NCBI GenBank assembly: GCA_964418645.1
Contig: CAYQME010000006.1
Span: 13,297 to 77,296, forward strand
From: JAADHG01 sp964418645
GTDB lineage: Bacteria; Bacteroidota; Bacteroidia; Flavobacteriales; Flavobacteriaceae
Direction of reading: 5' to 3'
Length of the DNA stretch: 64,000 nucleotides
The position numbers were made by a program, and so were the translations under genes. Position 1 is the first letter of the stretch; each line of letters starts with the position of its first letter. Under the pieces are notes generated by a model. The model made no database searches and was not told the DNA's origin. It saw only the letters and a list, made by a program, of their open reading frames with translations. Positions 18,072 through 27,532 of the stretch are shown here, in pieces.

Positions 18072-21000
18072 ATGAAACAACTATTTATTCTTTTCATAAT
18101 AACAATACTATTTACATCTTGTAATAAAAATACTAAAGGTGTAAATGATCTTGATAATAGAAAAATCTTTAATCTGTTATCTCCAAAAGATACAGGTATT
18201 ACATTTTCAAATAATTTAACAGAAACAGATTCATTAAACTACTTAAATTACGCATACATTTATATGGGTGGTGGTATCGCTGCCGGCGATATAAATAATG
18301 ATGGTTTGACTGATCTGTTTTTTACCGGTAATATGGTTCCTAATAGGCTATATATTAATAAAGGACATTTGAAATTTGAAGATATTTCGGAAAAAGCAGG
18401 AGTTCTTGGAGATAAAAGATGGTTTACAGGAGTCACTATGGCAGATGTTAACAATGATGGTTTTTTAGACATATACTGTTCTGTTGCAGGAAAATTTAAA
18501 CCAAAAGAGAATTTGCTCTATATTAATAACGGAGATTCAACGTTTAACGAAAGTGCAAAAAAATATGGAATAGCCGATATAGGGAACAGTATTCAAGCCT
18601 CATTTTTTGATTATGATAACGATGGCGATTTAGATTTATATGTAGCTAATTATCCACCAACGAACTTTAATGCACCTAATTATTTTTATCAATATAAATT
18701 ACACAATGCTAATGATATAGAAAGTGATAAATTGTATAGAAATGATGGAGATAGATTCGTGAATGTTACAGATCAGGCAGGTTTACGATCTTATGGTTTA
18801 AGTAATAGTGTAACTGTTGGAGATATTAATAATGATGGATGGCAAGATATTTATATTTCTAATGATTTTTCTATGCCCGATTTTTTATATATCAATAATA
18901 AAAATGGCACTTTTTCTGAACGAATTAAAGAGTCGACTAAACAAACGGCATATTATGGTATGGGCGTCGATATAGCCGATTATAATAATGACGGATTATT
19001 AGATATTATCCAAATGGATATGACACCAGGTAATAACCGGCGGTCTAAAGCTAACATGTCTAGTATGAACCCGAAACTATTTTGGGGAACTGTCAATGCC
19101 GGATTTGGATACCAATATATGCAAAATACATTGCAATTAAATAATGGTTCATTAAACAATTCAATGCCCGATTTTAGTAATGTATCTCGTTTAGCAGGAA
19201 TAGCTACAACCGATTGGAGTTGGGGACCTTTATTTGCAGATTTAGATAATGATGGATGGAAGGATGTTTTTATTTCTAATGGAACTCGAAGAGAAATTAA
19301 CAATAAAGATTTTTTTGATGCTTTAAAGGGAGAACGATTAACAAAAGATAGTTTATTAAAAAAAACATTAGAAATTCCTTCAGAAAAAATTGACAATTTT
19401 GTCTATAAGAATAATGGCGATTTAACTTTTAGCAAAGCCAACGAAAAATGGGGTATCGTTTATAAAGGATTTTCTAACGGCTGTATCTATGCTGATCTAG
19501 ACAATGATGGGGATTTAGAAATAGTAACTAATAATATTGATGATGTCGCAACATTTTTTGAAAATAAAAGTGACAAAAAAAATAATTATATTACTTTAAA
19601 ATTCGCTGGAACTGATAAGAATAAATTTGGGTTGGGAGTAAAAGTAAATTTACAATCCGATAGCCTAGAACAGTTTCAAGAAATGACCTTAACAAGAGGA
19701 TTTCAATCTTCAATCGCGCCACAATTACATTTTGGATTAGGGAAGTCAGAAATAATTAACCAATTAAAAGTAACTTGGCCAGATGGTAAGGTCCAAATTT
19801 TAAAAAATATACCAGCTAATCAAACCTTGCTGTTAAAATATGAAGATTCTGCAGTTAATAAAATAATAGCCTTAAGGGATAGAAAATATTTATTCACAGA
19901 TGCCACTGTAGAACTAAAGCTGAAGCATAAACACAGTGAGAATTCTTACGACGATTTTAAAAAAGAAGTATTGTTGCCACATCGCACTTCCACATTTGGT
20001 CCTTATTTATCGGTTGGAGATTTGAATGGTGACGGCAAAGAAGATTTCTTTATTTCCGGGTCATCGCAATACAAAACAGGATTATATTTTCAAACTGATG
20101 AAGGATTTCAACAAGAACACACAATTCTTGATGAAGATAACAAGTATGAAGATATGGGTTCACTAATGTTTGATGCCGATTCCGATGGTGACTTAGACTT
20201 ATATGTTGTGAGTGGAGGAAATGAATTTGAAGCAGGTTCTGAAATGTTACAGGATAGATTGTATCGAAACGATGGCAGTGGAAATTTCTCTAAAACTACA
20301 GATGCACTCCCAATTATGCATTCTAGTGGATCAAGGGTGTACGAAGCAGATTTTGATAATGATGGTGATTTGGATTTGTTCGTTTGTGGGAGACTTGTCC
20401 CGGGAAATTATCCATCTCCAGCAAAAAGTTACATTTTAGAAAATAAAAGTACTCCAAGTCATATCCGTTTTGAGGACGTTACTGAGCAAATTTCTCCTCA
20501 ATTAGTAAAATTGGGATTAGTTACGGCAGCATCTTGGACCGATATCGATAATGATGGATGGATGGATTTAATTGTCGTAGGTGAATGGATGCCTGTTAGA
20601 GTTTTTAAAAATATAAACGGAAAATTAAAAGAAGTCTCGGGAAAAATGGGATTAGATAAAACTACGGGTTGGTGGTTTAGTATGGCCAGTGGAGATTTTG
20701 ATAACGATGGAGATCAAGATTATATTTTAGGAAACCTAGGGTTAAATTACAAATACCAATCTAAGGGTGAAAATACTTTTGATATTTATTTAAATGATTT
20801 TGATAAAAATAATCATCAAGACATAGTTTTAAGTTATTACAATGAAGGGCAAAAATATCCGGTTAGAGGACGTGAATGCTCATCGCAACAAATTCCTGCC
20901 ATAAAAGAAAAATTTAAAAATTATGATTCCTACTCCAATGCAAGTTTAGTAGATATCTATACCGAAAAAGACCTTAATAAATCTTTGCATTATCAAGTTA

Positions 21001-21368
21001 ATACTTTTTCGAGTGTTTATATGGAAAATAAAGGCGATAAATTTGTTCTTCATAAATTGAATAATATGGCCCAATTTTCAAGTATTAATCAAATTATTCC
21101 ATATGATTTTGACGGTGATAATAATCTAGATTTTATAATCGCAGGAAATTTATATGATTCTGAGGTTGAGACGCCTAGAAATGATGCTGGAATAGGACTA
21201 TTTATGAAAGGTGATGGTCAAGGTAATTTTAAGGCCATACCGTTTGTTGATAGTGGATTATTCATGGATAAGGATGTTAAAGATTTAGCCATGATAACTA
21301 TAAAAGGTAAAAAAATAATATTAGTTGCTAATAATGATGACTATATGCAGGTCATCAAATTTAACTAA
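18072..21368 (+). CDS. FG-GAP/VCBS repeat lipoprotein with ASPIC/UnbV domain
   Basis: A 1098-residue surface or periplasmic lipoprotein. The signal peptide ends at the lipobox LFTSC (C17). There follow many FG-GAP/VCBS calcium-binding blade motifs of the type DxNxDG(W/L)xD (for example AGDINNDGLTDLFF, DYDNDGDLDLYV, DADSDGDLDLYV), forecasting beta-propeller folds. An ASPIC/UnbV segment lies around 540-600 (LHFGLGKSEIINQLKVTWPDGK). Such proteins recur next to SusC/SusD genes and probably bind glycan or protein at the surface; no enzymatic activity is established. A broken paralogue lies at 31344-32874. Confidence 0.88.
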   Translation: MKQLFILFIITILFTSCNKNTKGVNDLDNRKIFNLLSPKDTGITFSNNLTETDSLNYLNYAYIYMGGGIAAGDINNDGLTDLFFTGNMVPNRLYINKGHLKFEDISEKAGVLGDKRWFTGVTMADVNNDGFLDIYCSVAGKFKPKENLLYINNGDSTFNESAKKYGIADIGNSIQASFFDYDNDGDLDLYVANYPPTNFNAPNYFYQYKLHNANDIESDKLYRNDGDRFVNVTDQAGLRSYGLSNSVTVGDINNDGWQDIYISNDFSMPDFLYINNKNGTFSERIKESTKQTAYYGMGVDIADYNNDGLLDIIQMDMTPGNNRRSKANMSSMNPKLFWGTVNAGFGYQYMQNTLQLNNGSLNNSMPDFSNVSRLAGIATTDWSWGPLFADLDNDGWKDVFISNGTRREINNKDFFDALKGERLTKDSLLKKTLEIPSEKIDNFVYKNNGDLTFSKANEKWGIVYKGFSNGCIYADLDNDGDLEIVTNNIDDVATFFENKSDKKNNYITLKFAGTDKNKFGLGVKVNLQSDSLEQFQEMTLTRGFQSSIAPQLHFGLGKSEIINQLKVTWPDGKVQILKNIPANQTLLLKYEDSAVNKIIALRDRKYLFTDATVELKLKHKHSENSYDDFKKEVLLPHRTSTFGPYLSVGDLNGDGKEDFFISGSSQYKTGLYFQTDEGFQQEHTILDEDNKYEDMGSLMFDADSDGDLDLYVVSGGNEFEAGSEMLQDRLYRNDGSGNFSKTTDALPIMHSSGSRVYEADFDNDGDLDLFVCGRLVPGNYPSPAKSYILENKSTPSHIRFEDVTEQISPQLVKLGLVTAASWTDIDNDGWMDLIVVGEWMPVRVFKNINGKLKEVSGKMGLDKTTGWWFSMASGDFDNDGDQDYILGNLGLNYKYQSKGENTFDIYLNDFDKNNHQDIVLSYYNEGQKYPVRGRECSSQQIPAIKEKFKNYDSYSNASLVDIYTEKDLNKSLHYQVNTFSSVYMENKGDKFVLHKLNNMAQFSSINQIIPYDFDGDNNLDFIIAGNLYDSEVETPRNDAGIGLFMKGDGQGNFKAIPFVDSGLFMDKDVKDLAMITIKGKKIILVANNDDYMQVIKFN

Positions 21369-21497
21369 TGTAGTTCTAACCTTATGAGTTGTTTTTACAA
21401 CATCCTTTTCAAAATTAAAAGTTCCTTTACACAAGCAAGAGTAGAGCAAATTAACTTTCTGATAAATTAAAAGAAGGAATGGAAATTATGAAGTAAT

Positions 21498-22661
21498 ATG
21501 AAACATTTTAAATACTTATTAATATCGCTTTTTACACTATCTCTTTTGGTAAATTGTGGAAGTAAAGAGGAGAAAGCGCAAGGAAATAATAAATCTAAGC
21601 TTAAATTAAACCAAGAAACCAAAATAAATGATTCAAATATATTCTTTGTAGGAACTTACACTGATGGCGAAAGTCAGGGAATAAACAAATATGCTCTTCA
21701 AAAAAATGGAGTACTGAAATCTCTTGGATTGGCGGCAGAATTAAATAATCCGTCTTTTTTAGCTATGAGTACGGATAAGAAATTTTTGATAGCTGTGAGC
21801 GAAATTCCTAATATGGGGACTGTTGAGTCATTTTTAATTACAGAAGATAGCTTAAAGTTTATAAATCGTAGCTCTTCCGGCGGAGCTAATCCTTGTCATG
21901 TAACAATAAATGACGAAGGTTTCGTGGTAACTTCTAACTATACAAGTGGTAGTGTTGGGTTATTAAAACTCAATAAAAAAGGAGAATTGTCTAAATTATT
22001 GGATGTCCAGCAACATGCCGGAAAAGGTACAACCGAAAGACAGCAAGGGCCACATGCACATTCATCTTGGATCGAGTCTGGAAGTAGTATTAAAATTATA
22101 TCCGTTGATCTTGGGACGAACGAATTATGGTTCTCAAAACTGGACTCTACGATACGCAAATTAGTGCCTTCATATCCTTATAAGTTAAAAATGAAGGACG
22201 GTGCAGGACCACGCCATCTAACTTTTCATCCAAATGGAAAATGGTTTTATGTAATAAATGAATTAAATAGTACTGTTGTATTAATTAAAAAGTCAGTTAG
22301 TGGAAAATATATAAAGAGCATACCTATTTCTACATTACCAAAAGATTATTCAGAAAGCAATACATGTGCAGATATACATATCTCTGCTGATGGGAAGTTT
22401 GTCTACGCTTCTAATCGCGGGCACAACTCCATTGCTATCTATAAGGCAAATGATAAGGATGGTAATTTAACCCTTATTGGACACCAATCTACTTTGGGAA
22501 ATGGTCCACGCAATTTTTCATTATCTCCTAATGACGACTATCTACTAGTTGCCAATCAGCAAACAAATAATATTGTATCTTTTAAACGCGACAAAATTAC
22601 TGGTTTGTTAACATATAAAAGTCAAGTTAAAGCGCCAAGTCCAGTTTGTATTTTATTTTAA
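21498..22661 (+). CDS. Lactonase-family beta-propeller lipoprotein (YbhE/Pgl type)
   Basis: A 387-residue protein with lipoprotein signal (SLFTLSLLVNCGS, C20) and the seven-bladed propeller of the 6-phosphogluconolactonase/YkgB family: FVGTYTDGESQGI, LAAELNNPSFLAMS, GANPCHVTI, QGPHAHSSWI, GAGPRHLTFHPNGKWFYVINE, GNGPRNFSLSPNDDYLLVANQ. A true 6-phosphogluconolactonase would be cytoplasmic. The export signal suggests instead hydrolysis of a sugar lactone outside the cytoplasm, or a binding role. It lies 129 bp after the FG-GAP gene in the same direction. Confidence 0.85.
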   Translation: MKHFKYLLISLFTLSLLVNCGSKEEKAQGNNKSKLKLNQETKINDSNIFFVGTYTDGESQGINKYALQKNGVLKSLGLAAELNNPSFLAMSTDKKFLIAVSEIPNMGTVESFLITEDSLKFINRSSSGGANPCHVTINDEGFVVTSNYTSGSVGLLKLNKKGELSKLLDVQQHAGKGTTERQQGPHAHSSWIESGSSIKIISVDLGTNELWFSKLDSTIRKLVPSYPYKLKMKDGAGPRHLTFHPNGKWFYVINELNSTVVLIKKSVSGKYIKSIPISTLPKDYSESNTCADIHISADGKFVYASNRGHNSIAIYKANDKDGNLTLIGHQSTLGNGPRNFSLSPNDDYLLVANQQTNNIVSFKRDKITGLLTYKSQVKAPSPVCILF

Positions 22662-22961
22662 TTACCTCAATATAATTTGCCAGCATTACTAATTTTAAAA
22701 TCTTGATAAGATTAGAAATTTAATTATTTAAACTTTTAATATATAAATCGAAAAATCTTAGTCTTTAAATAAATGCTATCCATTGCCAATTTAATGTTGT
22801 TTGTATATATAATTATATGTTATAAATATATATTTTTATTTTTATTTTATTAAAAAGTTATTTTTCATATTTAATAATTTGATTAGTTTATAAAACAAGC
22901 GGAAAATTCAATTCTTCCGCTTGTTTTATCACAAATTAATACTTAAGTAAATTTTATATAC
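22662..22961. other. Intergenic region upstream of nagB
   Basis: 300 bp of highly AT-rich DNA without coding potential. The only clear structure is the strong hairpin at 22892-22927 just before nagB. I found no recognisable glmS-type ribozyme or other known riboswitch. Confidence 0.6.
22892..22927 (+). terminator. Strong hairpin 34 bp upstream of nagB (terminator or leader element)
   Basis: AAAACAAGCGGAA pairs perfectly with TTCCGCTTGTTTT around a 10-nt loop; the stem ends in the four Ts that precede ATC. It could terminate the upstream lactonase transcript, although it lies 230 bp beyond that stop, or act as a stabilising or attenuating hairpin in the nagB leader. Confidence 0.6.
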
Positions 22962-24890
22962 ATGAAATTTGAAATAGCAGATTATAAAAGCATAGCATAC
23001 ACAGAGGCTGGTAAGTTTGAGGATACACGATTTGAGAAGATCCACAATGTTATTTTTGATTCATCCTTTGAAGGGTCTTACCTTGTGGCCCAAGAGATTG
23101 CAAATCTAATACGAGAAAAGCAAGCATCTAATGCGTCTTGTGTGTTAGGATTAGCTACAGGCTCATCACCAATAAAGGTGTATGAAGAACTCGTGCGAAT
23201 GCATAAAGAAGAAGGCTTAAGTTTTTCGAATGTGGTGACCTTTAATTTGGATGAGTACTATCCTATGGATAAGCATAATATACAGAGTTACCACTATTTT
23301 ATGCATGAACATTTATTCGACCATATAGATATTCTTCCAGAAAACATTAATGTACCTGATGGCAAAGTAAGCAGTAAAGATTTATATCAATATTGTATTG
23401 ATTATGAGATGAAGATTAAGACCTATGGAGGATTAGATTTTCAATTATTAGGCATAGGCAGAACGGGTCATATTGGGTTTAATGAGCCCGGATCCCATTT
23501 AAATTCAGGGACACGGAATATTACCTTAGATCATATAACCAGAGTAGATGCAGCACCTTCGTTTTTAGGCATAGACAATGTACCTAGAAAAGCTATAACT
23601 ATGGGTATAGGTACGGTTAGAAAAGCAAAACGGATAGTTCTATTGGCTTGGGGAGTTAACAAGGCAGAAATTCTTAGAAAAACCATTGAAGGAGAGATTA
23701 CACCAAATGTACCAGCAACCTATCTACAAGATCACACGAATACAACATTTGTATTAGATAAAGGCGCTTCATCAGAACTTACACGAGAAAAAACACCATG
23801 GTTAGTAACCTCTTGTGTGTGGACAGAGACCTTAAAATTAAAAGCAGTAGTTTGGTTAAGCGAACTAACCTGTAAACCTATTTTAAAACTCACAGATAAA
23901 GATTATAATGATAATGGGATGTCAGGACTTCTCACAGAAGAAGGCACGGCCTATAATTTAAACATCAAAATGTTTAATAAGCTACAGCATACCATTACAG
24001 GCTGGCCAGGAGGTAAGCCCAATGCAGACGATACAAATCGACCAGAGCGTAAAACCCCAGAGCGTAAACGCGTAATTATTTTCAGTCCTCATCCTGATGA
24101 CGATGTTATCTCCATGGGAGGCACTTTCGACCGTCTTGTGGAACAAGGGCACGATGTTCACATTGCTTATCAAACTTCAGGGAACATAGCAGTGTCCGAT
24201 GAAGAAGCCTTGAAATTTGCAGAAATCTCAAAGGCATTGAACAAAAGTTCTAAAGAAACGAGCGATATCATTAATTTCCTAAATCAAAAAACGAAAAACC
24301 AAGAGGACTCCACTGCATCAAGGAAACTGAAAGGCTTGATAAGGCGCAGCGAATCTCTTGCCGCAACTCGATATTTAGGTCTAGATGATGCAAATGTTCA
24401 TTTTCTGGATTTGCCGTTTTATGAAACGGGAGCCATCAAAAAGAACAATCTATCACAAGATGATGTAGATATAATGACTAGTTTGATAGACCATATAAAA
24501 CCAGATCAAATATATGCGGCCGGAGATCTTGCAGATCCACACGGCACACACAAGGTATGTTTGGATGCATTATTTGAAGCCTTAGAAGAACTGAAGCCAA
24601 ACGACTATATGAAAAACTGTTGGGTTTGGCTGTACCGAGGTGCTTGGCACGAATGGGAATCCTACGAAATAGAAATGGCAGTACCTATGAGTCCGGACCA
24701 AGTACTCAAAAAACGTCATGCCATATTTTACCATCAATCCCAAAAAGATGGGGTCATGTTTCAAGGAGATGATTCTAGAGAATTTTGGGTAAGAGTTGAA
24801 GATCGAAACCGTTTAACAGCCGATAAATATAATAAATTGGGTCTAGCAGATTATGCCGCAATCGAAGCTTTTAGAAGGTATTATTTTTAA
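22962..24890 (+). CDS. nagB: Glucosamine-6-phosphate deaminase fused to PIG-L/LmbE-like domain
   Basis: A 642-residue fusion. Residues about 40-300 are NagB: LGLATGSSPIKVYEEL (phosphate loop), VTFNLDEYYP (catalytic aspartate), LLGIGRTGHIGFNEPGS (catalytic histidine) and VPATYLQDH. They convert glucosamine-6-phosphate to fructose-6-phosphate and ammonia. Residues about 365-640 are a PIG-L/LmbE domain with the zinc motif SPHPDDDVISMGG and a later DPHGTHKVC histidine, a fold typical of GlcNAc de-N-acetylases. The fusion recurs in Bacteroidota. It may let one protein remove the acetyl group (NagA-like step) and then deaminate, which is inference. No separate nagA is visible in the window. Confidence 0.93.
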   Translation: MKFEIADYKSIAYTEAGKFEDTRFEKIHNVIFDSSFEGSYLVAQEIANLIREKQASNASCVLGLATGSSPIKVYEELVRMHKEEGLSFSNVVTFNLDEYYPMDKHNIQSYHYFMHEHLFDHIDILPENINVPDGKVSSKDLYQYCIDYEMKIKTYGGLDFQLLGIGRTGHIGFNEPGSHLNSGTRNITLDHITRVDAAPSFLGIDNVPRKAITMGIGTVRKAKRIVLLAWGVNKAEILRKTIEGEITPNVPATYLQDHTNTTFVLDKGASSELTREKTPWLVTSCVWTETLKLKAVVWLSELTCKPILKLTDKDYNDNGMSGLLTEEGTAYNLNIKMFNKLQHTITGWPGGKPNADDTNRPERKTPERKRVIIFSPHPDDDVISMGGTFDRLVEQGHDVHIAYQTSGNIAVSDEEALKFAEISKALNKSSKETSDIINFLNQKTKNQEDSTASRKLKGLIRRSESLAATRYLGLDDANVHFLDLPFYETGAIKKNNLSQDDVDIMTSLIDHIKPDQIYAAGDLADPHGTHKVCLDALFEALEELKPNDYMKNCWVWLYRGAWHEWESYEIEMAVPMSPDQVLKKRHAIFYHQSQKDGVMFQGDDSREFWVRVEDRNRLTADKYNKLGLADYAAIEAFRRYYF

Positions 24891-24934
24891 CAAAATTCAA
24901 AGATTTCATTATAATCAAATCTGCGACAACTAAT

Positions 24935-27490
24935 ATGAGTGATACTATTAATCACAACCCAGCCGGCAAATATTTAGATTTACATTTCAACGTCCTTACA
25001 AATGTGTTGAATGGGAAAGATCAATTTAAAGCAGAATTGATTATAACTAACCAAAGCTCACAAATATTAAAAAACAATTGGTCAATTTATTTTAATTTTT
25101 TACGTAAAATTTTACCAAATTCTGTTAGCAAAGGTTTTAAAATTGAACATATCAATGGTGATTTTTTTTCTCTAAAGCCTACAAAAGACTTTTCAAAAAT
25201 AGCTCCTAATGAAAAAATTACAATCCAATTTATCGCTAACTTTTGGGCCATTAAAAAAATTGACGCACCTGTTGGGTTTTATATTGTTTTTAGAGATGAA
25301 AAAGGCAAGGAGTTAAAACCTGAAACCATGTCTCCTGTTAGTGTTGGTTCATTTACTCGTCCCGAACAGCTTATCCGAACAGACAATGACCATCAGCCTG
25401 TACCAACTTCAGAATCACGTTTTGAAGGTTCTAAATTAGTTAAATCGTTACCCAAAAGTTCATTGATTCCAATTATGCCATCACCCTTTTTTTTAAAAAA
25501 AAAAGAAGGGATATTTAGCATAAATTCATCTTGCCGTATTTCTTATCAAAAACATCTTAAAAGTGAAGCTCAATTTTTGAGCACCTTTTTGAGCAACTAT
25601 TTGGGCAAAGAGTTGGAGATTATTGAAGGGAACAATGGCGACATTAAGTTATCTACATCAAGAGTCGGAATTAATGAAAATCTTGAAGCATGGAATACTG
25701 AAGCTTATACGATGGCAATCGACTCTTCAGGTATAGATTTGATCGGTGCAGGAGCCGCCGCAGTTTTTTATGCTATTCAAAGTTTTTTACAATTATTGGA
25801 CTTTAAAAAAAAAGAAAAAAACTCTGATTTAGAAGTGCCATTTATGTTAGTTCAAGATAAACCTCAATTTGAATATCGAGGATTGCATTTAGATGTATCT
25901 CGAAATTTTCATGGAGTAGAAACTATCAAGAAGTTGTTGGATATGATGTCGCTGTACAAATTAAATAAATTTCATTTCCATCTAACTGACGACGAAGGTT
26001 GGCGAATTGAAATAAAAGGTTTACCTGAACTAACTTCTATTGGTGGGCGACGCGGGCATATGGATGCACAAACAGAATGTTTATTGCCATCTTATGGTTC
26101 TGGGTTTAATCCTGATGATTCTAAGTCGGCGGGAAATGGTTTTTATAATCGTGAGGAATTTATCGATTTACTATTGTATGCGCATGAGCGACATATAGAA
26201 ATAATTCCTGCAATTGATCTTCCAGGTCATGCTAGAGCTGCGGTCCAATCAATGGAAGTTCGTTATAATCACTTTAAATCTTTGGGAAATATGGAAAAGG
26301 CCAATGAATATTTATTAACAGATTGGGATGACACTTCAGAATACGAATCGGAACAAATGTGGCATCAAAATGTAGTTAACATTGGACTTTCATCCACTTA
26401 TAAATTTATCGAAAAAGTAATAGATGAGATATTGGCGATGTATGTAGAAGCCGATGTAAAATTATCCGCAATTCATATCGGTGGAGATGAAGTCCCTTCT
26501 GGAGTTTGGTTAAAATCACCTGTTTGCAGTACCCTAATAAAAAAGCATCCCGATCTAGAGAATATTCATGATTTATCTGAATATTTCATACGTCGAGTTA
26601 ATAAAATTTTAAGCTCTAAAGGCGTACAAACTGCAGGGTGGGAAGAAATTGCTTTAACACATAAAAACGGAAAAGTCGAGCCTAACACGTCGTCTGTTGA
26701 ACATGAGTTATTGCTCTATACTTGGAATACTATTTGGGGACAAGGTGGTGAGGAAATGCCCTATAAATTGGCAAATCTTGGTAATGAAGTTGTTTTATGT
26801 AATGCGCCAAACTTGTATTTTGATTTAGCCTACGACAAAGATCCTGAAGAGTCAGGATACTATTGGGCTGGATATTCAGATACTGAAGATACTTTTAAAT
26901 TTTTGCCAATGGATTTTTTTAAAAGTGCAGAAAAAGATGTTTTAGGCAAGTTGATTAATCCATTTATATATTATCAAAATGCTGAGCAACTTACACAAAA
27001 GGGAGAAAAAAACATTCGTGGAATACAAGGTCAATTATGGGGTGAAACCATTAGAACTGACGAACGCATAGAATATTTACTTTTCCCACGAATGTGTGCC
27101 TTGGCAGAAAAGGCATGGTCAAAAGAACCTAATTGGGCTACTATTGACGACATAACATTAAGAGAAAATAATTATCAGTCAGATTGGGATCAATTTGCCA
27201 ATAGACTAGCAAAAATAGAATTACCTAGATTAGATAACTTATTTGGTAGCGTGCGCTATCGTATCCCTATGCCTGGTGCAAAACTCGAAAATGGAGTATT
27301 GGTGGCCAACACGCCATTACCAGGATTAACGATTAGGTATACAATTGATGGGACAGATCCTAACATGGATTCTTCAATATTTAAAGAACCGATTCAAGTT
27401 GATAATCATATTATAAAATTGAAAATATTTACCAATAATGGACGTAGTAGTAGAACATCAATAGTGAAAAACGAGGTTGTTATGGTTTAG
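24935..27490 (+). CDS. GH20 beta-N-acetylhexosaminidase with N-terminal CHB_HEX domain, no signal peptide
   Basis: An 851-residue chitobiase-like enzyme. The N-terminus (about 12-140) resembles a CHB_HEX carbohydrate-binding domain (LDLHFNVLTNVLNG, AELIITNQSSQILKNNWSIYF). A GH20b domain follows (IPIMPSPFFLKKKEGIF), then the GH20 barrel with YRGLHLDVSRNFHG, KFHFHLTDDEGWRIEIKGL and the catalytic pair D518-E519 in HIGGDEVPSG. A C-terminal Fn3-like CHB_HEX_C segment has TIRYTIDGTDPN. No export signal is visible at the N-terminus, so it may act inside the cell on imported oligosaccharides, unlike the second GH20. It starts 44 bp after nagB. Confidence 0.93.
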   Translation: MSDTINHNPAGKYLDLHFNVLTNVLNGKDQFKAELIITNQSSQILKNNWSIYFNFLRKILPNSVSKGFKIEHINGDFFSLKPTKDFSKIAPNEKITIQFIANFWAIKKIDAPVGFYIVFRDEKGKELKPETMSPVSVGSFTRPEQLIRTDNDHQPVPTSESRFEGSKLVKSLPKSSLIPIMPSPFFLKKKEGIFSINSSCRISYQKHLKSEAQFLSTFLSNYLGKELEIIEGNNGDIKLSTSRVGINENLEAWNTEAYTMAIDSSGIDLIGAGAAAVFYAIQSFLQLLDFKKKEKNSDLEVPFMLVQDKPQFEYRGLHLDVSRNFHGVETIKKLLDMMSLYKLNKFHFHLTDDEGWRIEIKGLPELTSIGGRRGHMDAQTECLLPSYGSGFNPDDSKSAGNGFYNREEFIDLLLYAHERHIEIIPAIDLPGHARAAVQSMEVRYNHFKSLGNMEKANEYLLTDWDDTSEYESEQMWHQNVVNIGLSSTYKFIEKVIDEILAMYVEADVKLSAIHIGGDEVPSGVWLKSPVCSTLIKKHPDLENIHDLSEYFIRRVNKILSSKGVQTAGWEEIALTHKNGKVEPNTSSVEHELLLYTWNTIWGQGGEEMPYKLANLGNEVVLCNAPNLYFDLAYDKDPEESGYYWAGYSDTEDTFKFLPMDFFKSAEKDVLGKLINPFIYYQNAEQLTQKGEKNIRGIQGQLWGETIRTDERIEYLLFPRMCALAEKAWSKEPNWATIDDITLRENNYQSDWDQFANRLAKIELPRLDNLFGSVRYRIPMPGAKLENGVLVANTPLPGLTIRYTIDGTDPNMDSSIFKEPIQVDNHIIKLKIFTNNGRSSRTSIVKNEVVMV

Positions 27491-27532
27491 CTTTTAAACC
27501 ATTTTTCAACCAATTAAAATGAACAAAATCTT

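Noticed and set aside
18980..19396. 138-codon minus-strand frame inside the FG-GAP gene
   Set aside because: Antisense to the VCBS repeats, whose periodic codons keep the opposite strand open.
22662..22961. glmS-type ribozyme or other amino-sugar riboswitch before nagB
   Set aside because: Apart from one simple hairpin no conserved core could be recognised in the AT-rich leader.
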